Origin: Bradyrhizobium icense
Lineage (GTDB): Bacteria > Pseudomonadota > Alphaproteobacteria > Rhizobiales > Xanthobacteraceae
Reading direction: 5' to 3'
Length of the DNA stretch: 64,000 bases
NCBI RefSeq assembly: GCF_001693385.1
Contig: NZ_CP016428.1
Location: 2,790,001 to 2,854,000 of the forward strand
Position 1 is the first letter of the stretch. Each line of letters opens with the position of its first letter. A program made the translations under genes and the position numbers. The notes below the pieces were generated by a model, which worked only from the letters and a program-made list of their open reading frames with translations, was not told where the DNA came from and made no database searches. Shown one piece after another: positions 16,023 through 26,036 of this stretch.

Positions 16023-17300
16023 TTATTCCGCCGCCTGCTTCCGCGCCGGCTCGAGCGCGCCGGAATCGTGGATTTCGGCGACCTGGTGATCGCTGAAGCC
16101 GAGAACCTGGCGCAGGATCTCGTCGGTGTGTTCGCCGAGCAGCGGGGAGCGGGTCACCTCGCTCGGTGAGTCCGACAGTTTGATCGGGTTGCCGACCGAG
16201 ATGTACTTGCCGCGGGTCGGATGATCGACCTCGACCACGGTGCCGGTCGCGCGCAGCGACTGATCCTCGATGATCTCCTTCATCGACAGGATCGGGCCGC
16301 AGGGGATATCGTCTTTGTTGAGAATTTCCATCGCCTCGAACTTGGTCTTGGTCATCGTCCACTGCTCGATGCGTGCGAAGATCTCGTTGAGGCGCGACAG
16401 CCGGGCCGGCGGCTTGGCGTAATCCGGATGGGTCTTCCAGCCGGGTTCGCCGATCACGTCGCAGATCTTCTCCCACACCGGCGCCTGGGTGATGAAGTAG
16501 AGATAGGCGTTGGGATCGGTCTCCCAACCCTTGCACTTCAGGATACGGCCGGGCTGGCCGCCGCCGGAATCGTTGCCCGCGCGCGGCACGGCGTCGCCGA
16601 ACGGAATGCCTTCGCCATACTGGCTGTATTCCTTGAGCGGGCCATGGGCGAGGCGCTGCTGGTCGCGCAGTTTGACGCGCGCAAGATTCAACACGCCGTC
16701 CTGCATCGCTGCGGTGACGCGCTGGCCCTTGCCCGAGTGGGTGCGCTGATAGAGCGCGGTGACGATGCCGAGCGCCAGATGCAACCCGGTGCCGCTGTCG
16801 CCGATCTGCGCGCCGGTGACGAGCGGCAGCCCGTCGCGGAAGCCGGTGGTCGAGGCGGCGCCGCCGGTGCACTGCGCGACGTTCTCATACACCTTGCAGT
16901 CTTCATACGGGCCGGGACCAAAGCCCTTGATCGAGGCCACGATCATCTTCGGGTTGATGCTGTGGATCTTCTCCCAGGGGAAACCCATGCGGTCGAGCAC
17001 GCCGGGGCCGAAATTTTCCACCAGCACGTCGCAGCTCTTGATCAGCGCGGTGAGGACTTCCTTGCCCTTCGGGTTCTTGGTGTCGAGCGTGATCGAACGC
17101 TTGTTGTGGTTCAGCATGGTGAAATACAGGCTGTCCACATTCGGGATGTCCTGCAACTGACCGCGCGTGATGTCGCCGACGCCGGGGCGCTCGACCTTGA
17201 TCACGTCGGCGCCGAACCAGGCCAGCAATTGCGTGCAGGTCGGGCCCGACTGAACGTGGGTGAAATCGAGAATGCGAACGCCCGTGAGCGCCTTTGTCAT
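16023..17300 (-). CDS. frc: Formyl-CoA:oxalate CoA-transferase
   Basis: This 425-residue class III CoA-transferase moves CoA from formyl-CoA to oxalate, giving oxalyl-CoA and formate in the cytoplasm. The catalytic aspartate is Asp168 in [17 protein letters not shown], matching Asp169 of the Oxalobacter enzyme. Gln17 (THVQSGPTC) and the Gly-rich [13 protein letters not shown] and NDSGGGQPG loops are also present. Length is as in the family. It lies 59 bp after oxc and just before a strong terminator, as the last gene of gntR-oxc-frc. A broken copy of its 3' end lies at 7923. Confidence 0.96.
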   Translation of the reverse strand: MTKALTGVRILDFTHVQSGPTCTQLLAWFGADVIKVERPGVGDITRGQLQDIPNVDSLYFTMLNHNKRSITLDTKNPKGKEVLTALIKSCDVLVENFGPGVLDRMGFPWEKIHSINPKMIVASIKGFGPGPYEDCKVYENVAQCTGGAASTTGFRDGLPLVTGAQIGDSGTGLHLALGIVTALYQRTHSGKGQRVTAAMQDGVLNLARVKLRDQQRLAHGPLKEYSQYGEGIPFGDAVPRAGNDSGGGQPGRILKCKGWETDPNAYLYFITQAPVWEKICDVIGEPGWKTHPDYAKPPARLSRLNEIFARIEQWTMTKTKFEAMEILNKDDIPCGPILSMKEIIEDQSLRATGTVVEVDHPTRGKYISVGNPIKLSDSPSEVTRSPLLGEHTDEILRQVLGFSDHQVAEIHDSGALEPARKQAAE

Positions 17301-17359
17301 CGTCTTTGCTCCGTACTGTGTCTGTACTGCGTGATGCAGGATGAATGGATTGAACTCGG

Positions 17360-19090
17360 TTATTTCTTTTTCAGAACGCTTTGCGGGTTGAGGTTGCCGA
17401 TGCGGCCGCTCTCCGAGCCTGCCGCCGGATCGATCACGGCGTTGATCAGCGTCGGCTTGCCGGAATCCATTGCCTCGTTGACGGCACGCTTCAGCTCGTC
17501 GGGCGAAGTGGCGTTGATGCCGACGCCGCCGAAGGCTTCCATCATCTTGTCGTAGCGCGAGCCCTTGACGAATACCGTCGTCGCCGGATCGGAACCGCCC
17601 GTGTTGACGTCGGTGCCGCGATAGATGCCGTCATTGTTGAAGATGACGATGCAGACCGGAAGCTGGTAGCGGCAGATGGTCTCGATCTCCATGCCGGAAA
17701 AGCCGAACGCCGAGTCGCCCTCGACCGCGAGCACGGGCTTGCCGGTTTCGACGGCCGCTGCAATCGAATAGCCCATGCCGATGCCCATCACACCCCAGGT
17801 GCCGACGTCGAGCCGCTTGCGCGGCTTGTACATGTCGATGACGCCGCGGGCGAGGTCGAGCGTGTTGGCGCCTTCGTTGACGAGGATGGCGTCCGGCCGT
17901 TCCTTGATGATGGTGCGCAGTGCGCCGAGCGCGCCGTGATAGTCCATCGGGGAAGCGTTGCTCATCAACTTCGGCGCCATCTTGGCGACGTTGTCGTCAC
18001 GCTTCTTGTTGACGGTCGAGACCCAGTCGGCTGGCGCGGCCGGCCAGTTGCCGCCCATGCCCTCGAGCAGAGCGGACACGCAGGAGCCGATATCGCCGAC
18101 CACGGGGGCCGCGATCTCGACGTTGGAATCCATCTCCTTCGGTTCGATGTCGACCTGGATGAATTTCTTCGGCGCATCGCCCCAGGTCTTGCCTTTGCCG
18201 TGCGACAACAGCCAGTTGAGGCGGGCGCCGATCAGCATCACGACGTCGGCGTCCTTCAGCACGGTCGAGCGCGCGGCACCGGCCGACTGCGCATGCGTGT
18301 CGGGCAGCAGGCCCTTGGCCATGCTCATCTGCAGAAACGGTGCGCCGGTCTTTTCGACCAAGGCGCGGATCTCGTTGTCGGCCTGCGCGTAAGCTGCGCC
18401 CTTGCCGAGAATGATGAGGGGACGCTTTGCGCCCTTGAACACGTCGAGCGCGCGCTTGACCGCCGACGGGCTAGGGATCTGGGCGGGGGCTGCGTCAATC
18501 ACCTTCACCAGCGACTTCGCGCCCGCGCCGGCGTCCATCACCTGGCCGAAAAGTTTCGCCGGCAGGTCGAGATAGACACCGCCTGGGCGTCCCGACACCG
18601 CTGCGCGGATCGCGCGGGCGAGACCGATGCCGATGTCGGCGGCATGCAGCACGCGGAAGGCTGCCTTGCAGAGCGGCTTGGCGATCGCAAGCTGGTCCAT
18701 CTCTTCATAGTCGCCCTGCTGCAGGTCGACGATCTCGCGCTCGGAGGAACCCGAGATCAGGATCATCGGGAAGCAGTTGGTGGTGGCGTGAGCCAGCGCT
18801 GTGAGGCCATTGAGAAAGCCGGGCGCCGAGACCGTGAGGCAGACGCCTGGTTTCTTGGTGAGAAAGCCGGCGATCGAGGCCGCGTAGCCGGCGTTCTGCT
18901 CGTGGCGGAACGACAATACACGCATGCCCGCGGCCTGCATCATGCGTCCGAGGTCGGTGATCGGGATGCCCGGCACACCATAGATAGTATTGATGCCGTT
19001 GAGCTTGAGCGCGTCGATGACGAGATGAAAGCCATCCGTCAGCTCTTGCTCGGTGCCCGGTGCTTCGGACTTGGTCGCGGTATTCAGCAT
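17360..19090 (-). CDS. oxc: Oxalyl-CoA decarboxylase
   Basis: This 576-residue ThDP enzyme converts oxalyl-CoA to formyl-CoA and CO2. It shows the catalytic glutamate in [12 protein letters not shown] (about residue 62), the central NAD/ADP-like domain, and the ThDP/Mg motif [20 protein letters not shown] with IFNNDG near residues 455-485. The start at 19090 is preferred because GGGAG lies 9 nt upstream. An ATG at 19099 would abut that Shine-Dalgarno. It lies 66 bp after gntR and is followed by frc, giving the complete oxalate decarboxylation cycle. Confidence 0.96.
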   Translation of the reverse strand: MLNTATKSEAPGTEQELTDGFHLVIDALKLNGINTIYGVPGIPITDLGRMMQAAGMRVLSFRHEQNAGYAASIAGFLTKKPGVCLTVSAPGFLNGLTALAHATTNCFPMILISGSSEREIVDLQQGDYEEMDQLAIAKPLCKAAFRVLHAADIGIGLARAIRAAVSGRPGGVYLDLPAKLFGQVMDAGAGAKSLVKVIDAAPAQIPSPSAVKRALDVFKGAKRPLIILGKGAAYAQADNEIRALVEKTGAPFLQMSMAKGLLPDTHAQSAGAARSTVLKDADVVMLIGARLNWLLSHGKGKTWGDAPKKFIQVDIEPKEMDSNVEIAAPVVGDIGSCVSALLEGMGGNWPAAPADWVSTVNKKRDDNVAKMAPKLMSNASPMDYHGALGALRTIIKERPDAILVNEGANTLDLARGVIDMYKPRKRLDVGTWGVMGIGMGYSIAAAVETGKPVLAVEGDSAFGFSGMEIETICRYQLPVCIVIFNNDGIYRGTDVNTGGSDPATTVFVKGSRYDKMMEAFGGVGINATSPDELKRAVNEAMDSGKPTLINAVIDPAAGSESGRIGNLNPQSVLKKK

Positions 19091-19156
19091 GGGCTTCATC
19101 TCCCTGATCGTTTTGGTTCGGACGATTTTTCGTCGTCTTCTGGTGCGAAGGTTCGT

Positions 19157-19888
19157 CTAGCTAAAAAGTTCCTGCCCGTGCGCTTCAACGTAGGCGGCAA
19201 GGCCCAGCGTGTGGTCCCGCGCGCGCTTCTCGGCGAGTTCGGTGTCGCGTGCTTCCAGCGCTTCGATGATGGCAAGATGCTCGGGCAGCGAGGTCGCGGT
19301 GCGGTCCTTCCGCCCGATGGTCAATTGCCGATAGCCGCGCACATGCAGCAGGAGATCGTTGGTCAGATCGACCAAGACCGGCGATTCCGAAAGCGAGATC
19401 AGCGCCTGATGGAACGCGATGTTGGCCCTGGAGTATTCCTCGACATGATCCTGCGGCAGCCGGTCCTTGCCAAAGTCCTTGAAGAAATCGCGCAGCGCGG
19501 TGATGTCCTTCTTGCGCGCGGTGGTCGTGATCAGGCGTGCTGCCATGCTCTCGAGCGCGGCCCAGGCGCGGATCATGTCGACGATTTCGGTCTTGGTGCG
19601 GCGGACCACGACGATGCCGCGACGCGGCACGGTTTTGACGAAACCGTCCTGTTCCAGCATCGCGATGGCTTCGCGAATAGGGGTGCGGCTGACGCCGAGG
19701 CGTTCGGACAGCGCGCGCTCATCGAGCATCACCTGCTCGGGTGTCGCATAGATATCCATCTTGAGAATAGCTTCCTTCAAGGCCTCGTAGGCCTTGTTCT
19801 TGAAGCTCGTCTCAGGCGCAATCCGGACGATTGCGATATCTGCCTCAGCCATGACAGGCGGCGCCTTGGTTTGTTTACGTGCGGGCAC
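19157..19888 (-). CDS. GntR-family regulator, FCD subgroup, of the oxalate cluster
   Basis: This 243-residue protein has an N-terminal winged helix (about 28-95, with LSERLGVSRTPIREAIAMLEQDGF) and an all-helical FCD effector domain (about 105-225). The GTG start at 19888 follows GGAG with a 7-nt spacing. It is the first gene of gntR-oxc-frc and is divergent from the acyl-CoA ligase gene. Two near-identical inverted repeats (19949, 20030) lie between them, and further copies lie before oxlT, the CBS gene, tctCBA and a small gene. I infer that it is the repressor that binds these sites and that a CoA thioester or carboxylate relieves it. Confidence 0.92.
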   Translation of the reverse strand: MPARKQTKAPPVMAEADIAIVRIAPETSFKNKAYEALKEAILKMDIYATPEQVMLDERALSERLGVSRTPIREAIAMLEQDGFVKTVPRRGIVVVRRTKTEIVDMIRAWAALESMAARLITTTARKKDITALRDFFKDFGKDRLPQDHVEEYSRANIAFHQALISLSESPVLVDLTNDLLLHVRGYRQLTIGRKDRTATSLPEHLAIIEALEARDTELAEKRARDHTLGLAAYVEAHGQELFS

Positions 19889-19948
19889 GACTCGTCTCCT
19901 CCCTGTTTTGGAGACGTCTTCTTAGCAGAAGAAACACCCGAAGATTTT

Positions 19949-19965
19949 TGGCATACCAAATACCA
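19949..19965. promoter_or_regulatory. Putative GntR operator in front of gntR-oxc-frc
   Basis: TGGCATACCAAATACCA is one base from the perfect repeat at 20030. On the minus strand it begins 3 nt after TTGACA (19969-19974) and lies 61 bp before the gntR start codon, as expected for autoregulation. Confidence 0.75.
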
Positions 19966-20013
19966 GTATGTCAAGATGCCCGTGTTTTCGCTGTTTCCGC
20001 GCGATAGTTTGTC

Positions 20014-20046
20014 TTGACAATCTAATCTCTGGCATACCAAATGCCA
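20014..20046 (+). promoter_or_regulatory. Promoter with putative GntR operator before the acyl-CoA ligase gene
   Basis: TTGACA at 20014-20019 is followed 10 nt later by TGGCATACCAAATGCCA (20030-20046), the best example of the repeat. The operator would cover the spacer and -10 region. The -10 hexamer itself is not clear. CAGGAGGAAGCCA follows as ribosome binding site. Confidence 0.75.
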
Positions 20047-20071
20047 TAAAACTAGCCCCAGGAGGAAGCCA

Positions 20072-22237
20072 ATGTCAAATTCTGCAGATGCGGCCCGCAA
20101 GATCGCCGAGCCCAGCGCCCAAGAGGCTGTCCGCCGGGTGCTCGATACGGTGAAAGCCGAGAAGCGCACCAGCCTCACCGCGCCGGAAGGCAAGGTGGTG
20201 TGCGATGCCTATGGCATCCCGGTTCCTAAGGAAGGCGTGGCCAAGTCTGCCGCTGATGCATCCAAGATCGCATCCAGCATGGGCTTCCCGGTGGTGATGA
20301 AAATCGTCTCGCCGGATATTCTCCACAAGACCGAAGCCGGCGGCGTCATGGTTGGCGTCAAGACCGCGGCCGATGCCGAGAAGGCCTATGACACCATTCT
20401 CGCCAATGCGAAGAAGTATAAGGCCGATGCCAAGATCGAGGGCATCCAGGTCCAGCAGATGCTGGCTGGCGGCACCGAGGTCATTGTCGGCTCGATTACC
20501 GACGGCTCGTTCGGCAAGCTGGTGGCATTCGGCCTCGGCGGCGTGCTGGTCGAAGTGCTGAAGGATATTACCTTCCGTCTCGCGCCCGCGACCAAGGACG
20601 ATGCGCTGTCGATGCTCGACGGCATCCAGGCCCACGACATGCTGAAGGGTGTGCGCGGCGGCGATCCGGTCAGCCGCGATGCGCTGGCGGACGTCATTGT
20701 CAAAGTGTCGCAGCTCGTCAGCGACTTCCCCGAAATCGTTGAACTCGACCTCAATCCGGTGTTCGCCACCAAGAAGGACGCGATTGCCGCCGACGTGCGC
20801 ATCGTCGTCGACTTCGATTACAAGCCGCGTCCGGCGCCGCGCCCGACCGAAGAAATCGTCGCGGCCATGAACCGCATCATGCAGCCGAAGGGCGTTGCCG
20901 TGATCGGTGCCTCCGCCGAGGACGGCAAGATCGGCAACTCCGTGATGAAGAACCTGATCAACGGCGGCTACAAGGGCGAGATCTATCCGATCCACCCGAA
21001 GGCGGCCGATATTCTCGGCTATAAAGCCTACAAGAGCGTCAAGGACGTGCCGGGCGTGATCGACACCGCGGTGTTCGCGATTCCCGCAAAGTTCGTTGCG
21101 GGTGCGCTCGCCGAATGCGGCGAGAAGAAAATTCCCGGTGCCGTGCTGATTCCGTCCGGCTTTGCCGAAGCCGGCGCGCCTGAATTGCAGGCCGAGATCG
21201 TCGAGGTCGGCAAGAAGTACAACGTCCGCCTGATGGGTCCGAACATCTACGGCTTCTACTATACATGGTCGAATCTCTGCGCTACCTTCTGCACCGCCTA
21301 CGACGTCAAGGGCCATGCGGCTTTGTCGTCGCAGTCCGGCGGCATCGGCATGGCGATCATCGGTTTCTCGCGCTCGGCGAAAATGGGTGTTTCGGCGATC
21401 GTCGGGCTCGGCAACAAGTCCGACATCGACGAGGACGATCTGCTGGCGTTCTTCGAGCAGGACCCCAACACCAACCTGATCGCCCAGCACTGCGAAGACC
21501 TGAAGGACGGCCGGGCGTTTGCGGAAGCCGCCAAGCGGGTCTCCAAGAAGAAGCCGGTGGTGGTACTGAAGGCGGGCCGCACCTCGGCCGGCGCGAAGGC
21601 GGCCTCGTCGCATACCGGCGCGCTCGCCGGCAACGACAAGATCTACGAAGACGTCTTCAAGCAGTCGGGCGTGATCCGCGCCCGGTCCTTGCGGCAATTG
21701 CTCGAATTCGCACGCGGTATGCCGGTGCTGCCGACGCCGAAGGGCGAGAACGTGCTGATCATCACCGGTGCCGGCGGTTCGGGCGTGCTGCTGTCGGACT
21801 CCTGCGTCGACAACGGCCTGTCGCTGATGTCGATGCCGCCGGATCTTGACGCCGCGTTCCGCAAGTTCATCCCGCCGTTCGGCGCGGCCGGAAATCCCGT
21901 GGATATCACCGGCGGCGAGCCGCCGATCACCTACATCAACACGGTGAAGCTCGGCCTGTCGGATGAGCGCATCCATTCGCTGATCCTCGGCTACTGGCAC
22001 ACGATCGTCACCCCGCCGATGGTGTTCGCCCGCAACATGGTCGAGGTGAAGAAGGAGATGGAGGCGAAGGGCTTTGTGAAGCCGATCGTCGCCTCGCTCG
22101 CCGGCGACGTCGAGGTCGAAGAGGCCGCCGAATATCTCTACCAGAACGGTATCCCGGCCTATGCCTATTCGACCGAACTGCCGGTGGAAGTGCTCGGCGC
22201 CAAATACAAGTGGGCGCGCGGCGCGGGCTTGCTCTAA
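20072..22237 (+). CDS. ADP-forming acyl-CoA ligase (acetate-CoA ligase family) of the oxalate cluster
   Basis: This 721-residue fusion has its domains in beta-alpha order: an ATP-grasp domain at about 15-245 (GFPVVMKIVSPDILHKTEAGG), then a CoA-binding Rossmann domain (GVAVIGASAEDGKIGNSV) and the succinyl-CoA-ligase-like domain. The phospho-histidine is His514 in ASSHTGALAG. Such NDP-forming ligases make acyl-CoA from acid, ATP and CoA, or run in reverse. Placement opposite gntR-oxc-frc under the best operator suggests it primes or drains the oxalyl-/formyl-CoA pool. The substrate is not shown by sequence. A strong Shine-Dalgarno supports the ATG at 20072, and a terminator follows the gene. 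Confidence 0.9.
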   Translation: MSNSADAARKIAEPSAQEAVRRVLDTVKAEKRTSLTAPEGKVVCDAYGIPVPKEGVAKSAADASKIASSMGFPVVMKIVSPDILHKTEAGGVMVGVKTAADAEKAYDTILANAKKYKADAKIEGIQVQQMLAGGTEVIVGSITDGSFGKLVAFGLGGVLVEVLKDITFRLAPATKDDALSMLDGIQAHDMLKGVRGGDPVSRDALADVIVKVSQLVSDFPEIVELDLNPVFATKKDAIAADVRIVVDFDYKPRPAPRPTEEIVAAMNRIMQPKGVAVIGASAEDGKIGNSVMKNLINGGYKGEIYPIHPKAADILGYKAYKSVKDVPGVIDTAVFAIPAKFVAGALAECGEKKIPGAVLIPSGFAEAGAPELQAEIVEVGKKYNVRLMGPNIYGFYYTWSNLCATFCTAYDVKGHAALSSQSGGIGMAIIGFSRSAKMGVSAIVGLGNKSDIDEDDLLAFFEQDPNTNLIAQHCEDLKDGRAFAEAAKRVSKKKPVVVLKAGRTSAGAKAASSHTGALAGNDKIYEDVFKQSGVIRARSLRQLLEFARGMPVLPTPKGENVLIITGAGGSGVLLSDSCVDNGLSLMSMPPDLDAAFRKFIPPFGAAGNPVDITGGEPPITYINTVKLGLSDERIHSLILGYWHTIVTPPMVFARNMVEVKKEMEAKGFVKPIVASLAGDVEVEEAAEYLYQNGIPAYAYSTELPVEVLGAKYKWARGAGLL

Positions 22238-22252
22238 GCTTATCAACAACAA

Positions 22253-22286
22253 ATGCCGCTCCGGAAGCCTCCGGAGCGGCATTTTC
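22253..22286 (+). terminator. Rho-independent terminator of the acyl-CoA ligase gene
   Basis: A perfect 13-bp stem ATGCCGCTCCGGA / TCCGGAGCGGCAT with loop AGCC is followed by TTTTCT, 16 bp after the stop codon. Confidence 0.88.
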
Positions 22287-22359
22287 TCCAAAGAATAGCA
22301 AGCGGAAATCCGCCGTTCGACGCGCTGGCACTCTGACTGATTGATGGATGCAGGTCGCG

Positions 22360-23208
22360 ATGAAGAGAGACGTGATCCGGCGGAAGGCCATCGAGCCGAG
22401 ATCCAGTGCAGACCAGGAGGAGAATGCCCGCGACAGCGGCGTCCAATCCGTCGATCGCGCGCTGTCGATCATCGAGACTCTGGCTGAAGACGACGAAGGC
22501 TATCGCCTGAGCGACCTCGCTATCCGCACGGGACTTTCGACCTCAACCGTGCATCGCCTGCTGGGCACGCTGGAAAGCCGCCGCTTCGTGCAGTTCGACC
22601 GCACTGAATCGAAATGGCATGTCGGCGCGCGCGCCTTCACGGTGGGAGCGACGTTCGCCCGGCGGCGCAATTTCACGGCACAAGCGATGCCATACTTGCG
22701 GAAGCTGCGCGACCTGACGCGCGAGACTGCCAATCTCGCCGTTGTCGACGATGAATTCATCATCGTGCTGACGCGCATGGAGAGCCGCGAGATCATGCGT
22801 TCGCTGACCAAGGTCGGCGGCCGCGTCGCCATGGTGGCGTCCGGCGTCGGCAAGGCTGTGCTGGCGACCTATTCGGATGCTGACGTCAGCGCGATCATCC
22901 ATCATCACGGCATGCCACGGTTGACCGAAAAGTCGATCGTGCGGCCGAGCGACTTGTTCAAGGAGCTCGAAAAAACCCGCCGCCAGGGCTTTGCTGTTGA
23001 CAACGAGGAGGCCTGCATGGGCCTGCGCTGCATCGCCGCCGTGATCTACAACGACTGCGCCGAGCCCTTAGCCGCGATCTCCGTCTCCGGCATGACCAGC
23101 CGCCTGACCGACGAGCGGCTGCCGCAACTCGGGCAGACGGTGCGGGAAGTGGCGGCGGAGCTGACGGTGGCGCTTGGCGGCGTGATGCCGGCGGCGAAAA
23201 CGGCCTGA
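22360..23208 (+). CDS. IclR-family transcriptional regulator
   Basis: This 282-residue protein has an N-terminal winged helix (about 30-90, with VQSVDRALSIIETL and TGLSTSTVHRLLGTLE) and a C-terminal IclR effector domain (about 105-270). The ATG at 22360 with AGGT upstream is preferred over 22348. The next gene on the same strand, a PanE-like reductase 160 bp away, is the most likely target. The effector is unknown. Confidence 0.9.
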   Translation: MKRDVIRRKAIEPRSSADQEENARDSGVQSVDRALSIIETLAEDDEGYRLSDLAIRTGLSTSTVHRLLGTLESRRFVQFDRTESKWHVGARAFTVGATFARRRNFTAQAMPYLRKLRDLTRETANLAVVDDEFIIVLTRMESREIMRSLTKVGGRVAMVASGVGKAVLATYSDADVSAIIHHHGMPRLTEKSIVRPSDLFKELEKTRRQGFAVDNEEACMGLRCIAAVIYNDCAEPLAAISVSGMTSRLTDERLPQLGQTVREVAAELTVALGGVMPAAKTA

Positions 23209-23368
23209 CTCTCTCCGCGTCGTGCGAGCGAAGCCATCTATGATTATCGGCATGGCACGGCTCCGCTTTTGCCACAAAGCGACCGGTTGGCGCGATGCTC
23301 CGATCCGCTAGACTGCCCTCCAACGGACACGCGGACGCAGTTGTGTCGCAGAAGATTCAGGGGGAAGC

Positions 23369-24430
23369 ATGGGCCGGAAGATAGCGATCGTCGGAGCGGG
23401 CGCCGTCGGTGGGTATGTCGGCGCCCATATGGTGCAGGCTGGCGAGGATGTCACCTTCATCGATCCCTGGCCCGAGCATGTCGAGCATATGCGCAAGTAC
23501 GGGCTGCGCGTCACCCACGCGATGGATGTCGCTGAGTTCTCGGTCCCCGTGCGCACGCTTCACATCACGGACGCGCAGCAGCTCGCCAAGGAGAAGCCGG
23601 TCGACATCGCCTTCGTTTGCATGAAGTCCTACGACACGGCCTGGGCGACCATGCTGATCGAGCAATATCTGGCGCCGGACGGCTATGTTGTGTCGCTGCA
23701 GAACTGCATGAACGAGGAGACCATTGCCGGCGTCGTCGGATGGGGCAAGACGCTGGGCTGCATCGCCAGCAGCATCACCGTAAACCTGCCCGAGCCCGGC
23801 CACATCCACCGCGGCGCCGGCAAGGGCGGGGCGGCGCACACGGTGTTTCGCGCCGGCGAGGTGCACGGCCGCATCACGCCGCGGGCGGAAGAAGTTTGCC
23901 GTCTGGTCGGCTATTCCGACAGCGCCAAGGTGACGGAGAATCTCTGGGGCGAGCGCTGGTCGAAGCTGGTCGCCAACGTCATGGGCAACGGGCTCTGCGC
24001 CTGCACCGGCCTGCCGGGCGGAGAAATTCTGCAGAGCGATCCGCTGCGCCGTTTCTCCACGCGGCTCGGCAGCGAAGCGATCCGTGTCGGACAGGCGCGC
24101 GGTTATCGACTGGAGGAGATATTGCATCTGCCTCCGGAGACGATCGCACGCGCCGGCGAGGGCGACGAGGAAGCCATGCGCGTCTGCGACGAGCAGCGCT
24201 TCAAGGACTCAAAGCGCACCTCCGCCCAGCAGCGCCCCTCCATGGGACAGGACGTGCAGAAGGGCCGGCGCACCGAGATCGAGTTCCTCAACGGCTTTGT
24301 CGTGCGAGAGGGCGAAAAGCTCGGCCTTTCCTGCGCCGCAAACGCTGTGCTGACCGACATCGTCAAACGCGTGGAGTGCGGTGAGTTGAGACCGGACCCG
24401 CGGCACATCACCGAATTGCGGATGAATTGA
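23369..24430 (+). CDS. PanE/ApbA-family reductase
   Basis: This 353-residue protein begins MGRKIAIVGAGAVGGYVGAHM, a perfect dinucleotide-binding loop, and continues with a catalytic-lysine region (ENLWGERWSKLVANVMGN) of ketopantoate reductase-type enzymes. A C-terminal all-alpha domain includes KRTSAQQRPSMGQDVQKGRRTEIEFLNG, the ketopantoate reductase signature segment. A catabolic role under the upstream IclR regulator is as likely as pantothenate synthesis. It converges on the APC permease gene with 8 bp between stops. Confidence 0.85.
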   Translation: MGRKIAIVGAGAVGGYVGAHMVQAGEDVTFIDPWPEHVEHMRKYGLRVTHAMDVAEFSVPVRTLHITDAQQLAKEKPVDIAFVCMKSYDTAWATMLIEQYLAPDGYVVSLQNCMNEETIAGVVGWGKTLGCIASSITVNLPEPGHIHRGAGKGGAAHTVFRAGEVHGRITPRAEEVCRLVGYSDSAKVTENLWGERWSKLVANVMGNGLCACTGLPGGEILQSDPLRRFSTRLGSEAIRVGQARGYRLEEILHLPPETIARAGEGDEEAMRVCDEQRFKDSKRTSAQQRPSMGQDVQKGRRTEIEFLNGFVVREGEKLGLSCAANAVLTDIVKRVECGELRPDPRHITELRMN

Positions 24431-24438
24431 GCGGGCCT

Positions 24439-25857
24439 CTAGTTCACTGGCCCGCCGCGACCTAAATGTTCCATATCTGGCTCGACTCGCTTCAGCCCGG
24501 TCATCCGGTTGACCATGATCGTGATGAGCCAAAGAACGATGCCGACCCCGATCAGGACACCGGCGACCCGGTACTGAACTGTGTCTCGGCCGGTCCAGGG
24601 ACTGGCGAGGAAAGCGCAAAACAAGGCGCCCAGGATCGGCAGAATGGTCGGCGTGCGGAAATGCTGGTGACTTACAGAATCGCGCCGAAGCACCAGCACC
24701 GCAACATTCACGACCGTGAACACGCATAGCAAAAGAAGCGCAGTGGTGCCTCCGAGTGCCGGCACCTCACCGACGAACGTGATCAGGGCAAACGCCAGCA
24801 AGGTCGTGAAGCCGATGGCGACGTAAGGCGTCCGCCGCGTCCTGTGTACCTTCCCGAGGGATGGCGGAAGCACATGCTCGCGGCTCATGCCGTACACGAG
24901 GCGACTGGCCATGAGCATGTTGATGAGCGCGCTGTTGGCCACGGCGAACATGGTGATGAATCCGAAGATCCAGATCGGAAAATTTGGCGCGCCCTGTTGG
25001 ACGACTTTCAGAAGGGGAGTTTCGCCTTCGCCCAATTGCTCCGGGGCCACCAGCGTGATCGCCGAGACCGAGACGAGAACATAGATGAGGCCGGTAATCA
25101 CGAGGCCTGCGAGCAGCACCTTTGGAAAGTGACGGGTTGGATCCTTGCATTCCTCGGCCATGTTGACCGAATCCTCGAAGCCTACCATGGCAAAGAATGC
25201 GAGCGTGGTCGCGGCAATCACCGGCCAGAACACGCTGCCGTCCGCGGTAGAGCGAAACTGAACGACACGCGAGACATCGCCTTGGCCCAACCCGATCGCC
25301 CAAAGGCCGATCACAATGATGATCAGCAGTCCCGTCAGCTCCACGCAGGTCAGAACGACATTGGCTTTCACGCTTTCGCCAACACCGCGGAAATTGACCG
25401 CCGCAACGACAGCCATGAAAGCGAGACCGGTAATCGTAATGGCAAAGGCCGATAGGTTAAGGTCCATTGCGTTCGACATGTTCGCGGCGAAAGCCCGGGA
25501 AGCGGTCGATGCCGAGGTGATACCTGAGCACATCACCGCAAATGCAACGATGAACGTGACAAAGTGGATGCCAAAGGCCTTGTGGGTGTAGAGAGCCGCG
25601 CCGGCCGCTTTCGGATATTTCGTGACCAGTTCGAGATAGCTGAACGCAGTCACGAGAGCGACCACGAAGGCAACCACAAAGGGCAGCCATACGACACCGC
25701 CGACCTGCTTCGCCACTTGGCCTGTGAGCGCGTAGATGCCAGTGCCGAGAATATCGCCGACGATGAAGAGCAAGAGCAGCCAGGGGCCCATCACCCTACG
25801 AAGGCTCGGTTCAGCGCTGCTTGAGTGAATGCCGGCGTTCAGGGGGACATCGGTCAT
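24439..25857 (-). CDS. APC-superfamily amino acid permease
   Basis: This 472-residue protein has about twelve membrane segments and the APC signature GDILGTGIYALTGQVAK in the first helix region, with FFAMVGFEDSVNMAEECKDPTRHFP between helices 6 and 7. It imports an amino acid or related amine by proton symport. The ATG at 25857 follows GAGGACGCGCG. Upstream in-frame sequence to 25986 is not protein-like. Substrate unknown. No operon partners. Confidence 0.88.
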   Translation of the reverse strand: MTDVPLNAGIHSSSAEPSLRRVMGPWLLLLFIVGDILGTGIYALTGQVAKQVGGVVWLPFVVAFVVALVTAFSYLELVTKYPKAAGAALYTHKAFGIHFVTFIVAFAVMCSGITSASTASRAFAANMSNAMDLNLSAFAITITGLAFMAVVAAVNFRGVGESVKANVVLTCVELTGLLIIIVIGLWAIGLGQGDVSRVVQFRSTADGSVFWPVIAATTLAFFAMVGFEDSVNMAEECKDPTRHFPKVLLAGLVITGLIYVLVSVSAITLVAPEQLGEGETPLLKVVQQGAPNFPIWIFGFITMFAVANSALINMLMASRLVYGMSREHVLPPSLGKVHRTRRTPYVAIGFTTLLAFALITFVGEVPALGGTTALLLLCVFTVVNVAVLVLRRDSVSHQHFRTPTILPILGALFCAFLASPWTGRDTVQYRVAGVLIGVGIVLWLITIMVNRMTGLKRVEPDMEHLGRGGPVN

Positions 25858-25972
25858 CGCGCGTCCTCTTCCATTCTCGGTGGCGCCAGGGCAGTCTACT
25901 GGTAGTTGAAGGTCTTGTGCAATAATTCTGCCAAGGGGGTTGGGCAGTGAAGCAGCGAATTGGCTGAAATGC

Positions 25973-25997
25973 GGAACCATTGCCAAGCGCAGGCATT
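25973..25997 (+). promoter_or_regulatory. Possible EcfG (general stress) promoter
   Basis: GGAAC, a 16-nt spacer and CATT end 40 bp before the small secreted protein gene. The -10 differs from CGTT at one base. Confidence 0.4.
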
Positions 25998-26036
25998 CAA
26001 CTGGCTAGCTCGGCCCTCTCACAGGAGGACTTGATC

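Noticed and set aside
17381..20017. Open frame of 878 codons opposite oxc and gntR
   Set aside because: Spans two real genes on the other strand, has Arg/His-rich content and no ribosome binding site or family.
20075..22291. Open frame of 738 codons opposite the acyl-CoA ligase gene
   Set aside because: Mirror frame of a clearly recognised enzyme. Composition typical of a complement frame.
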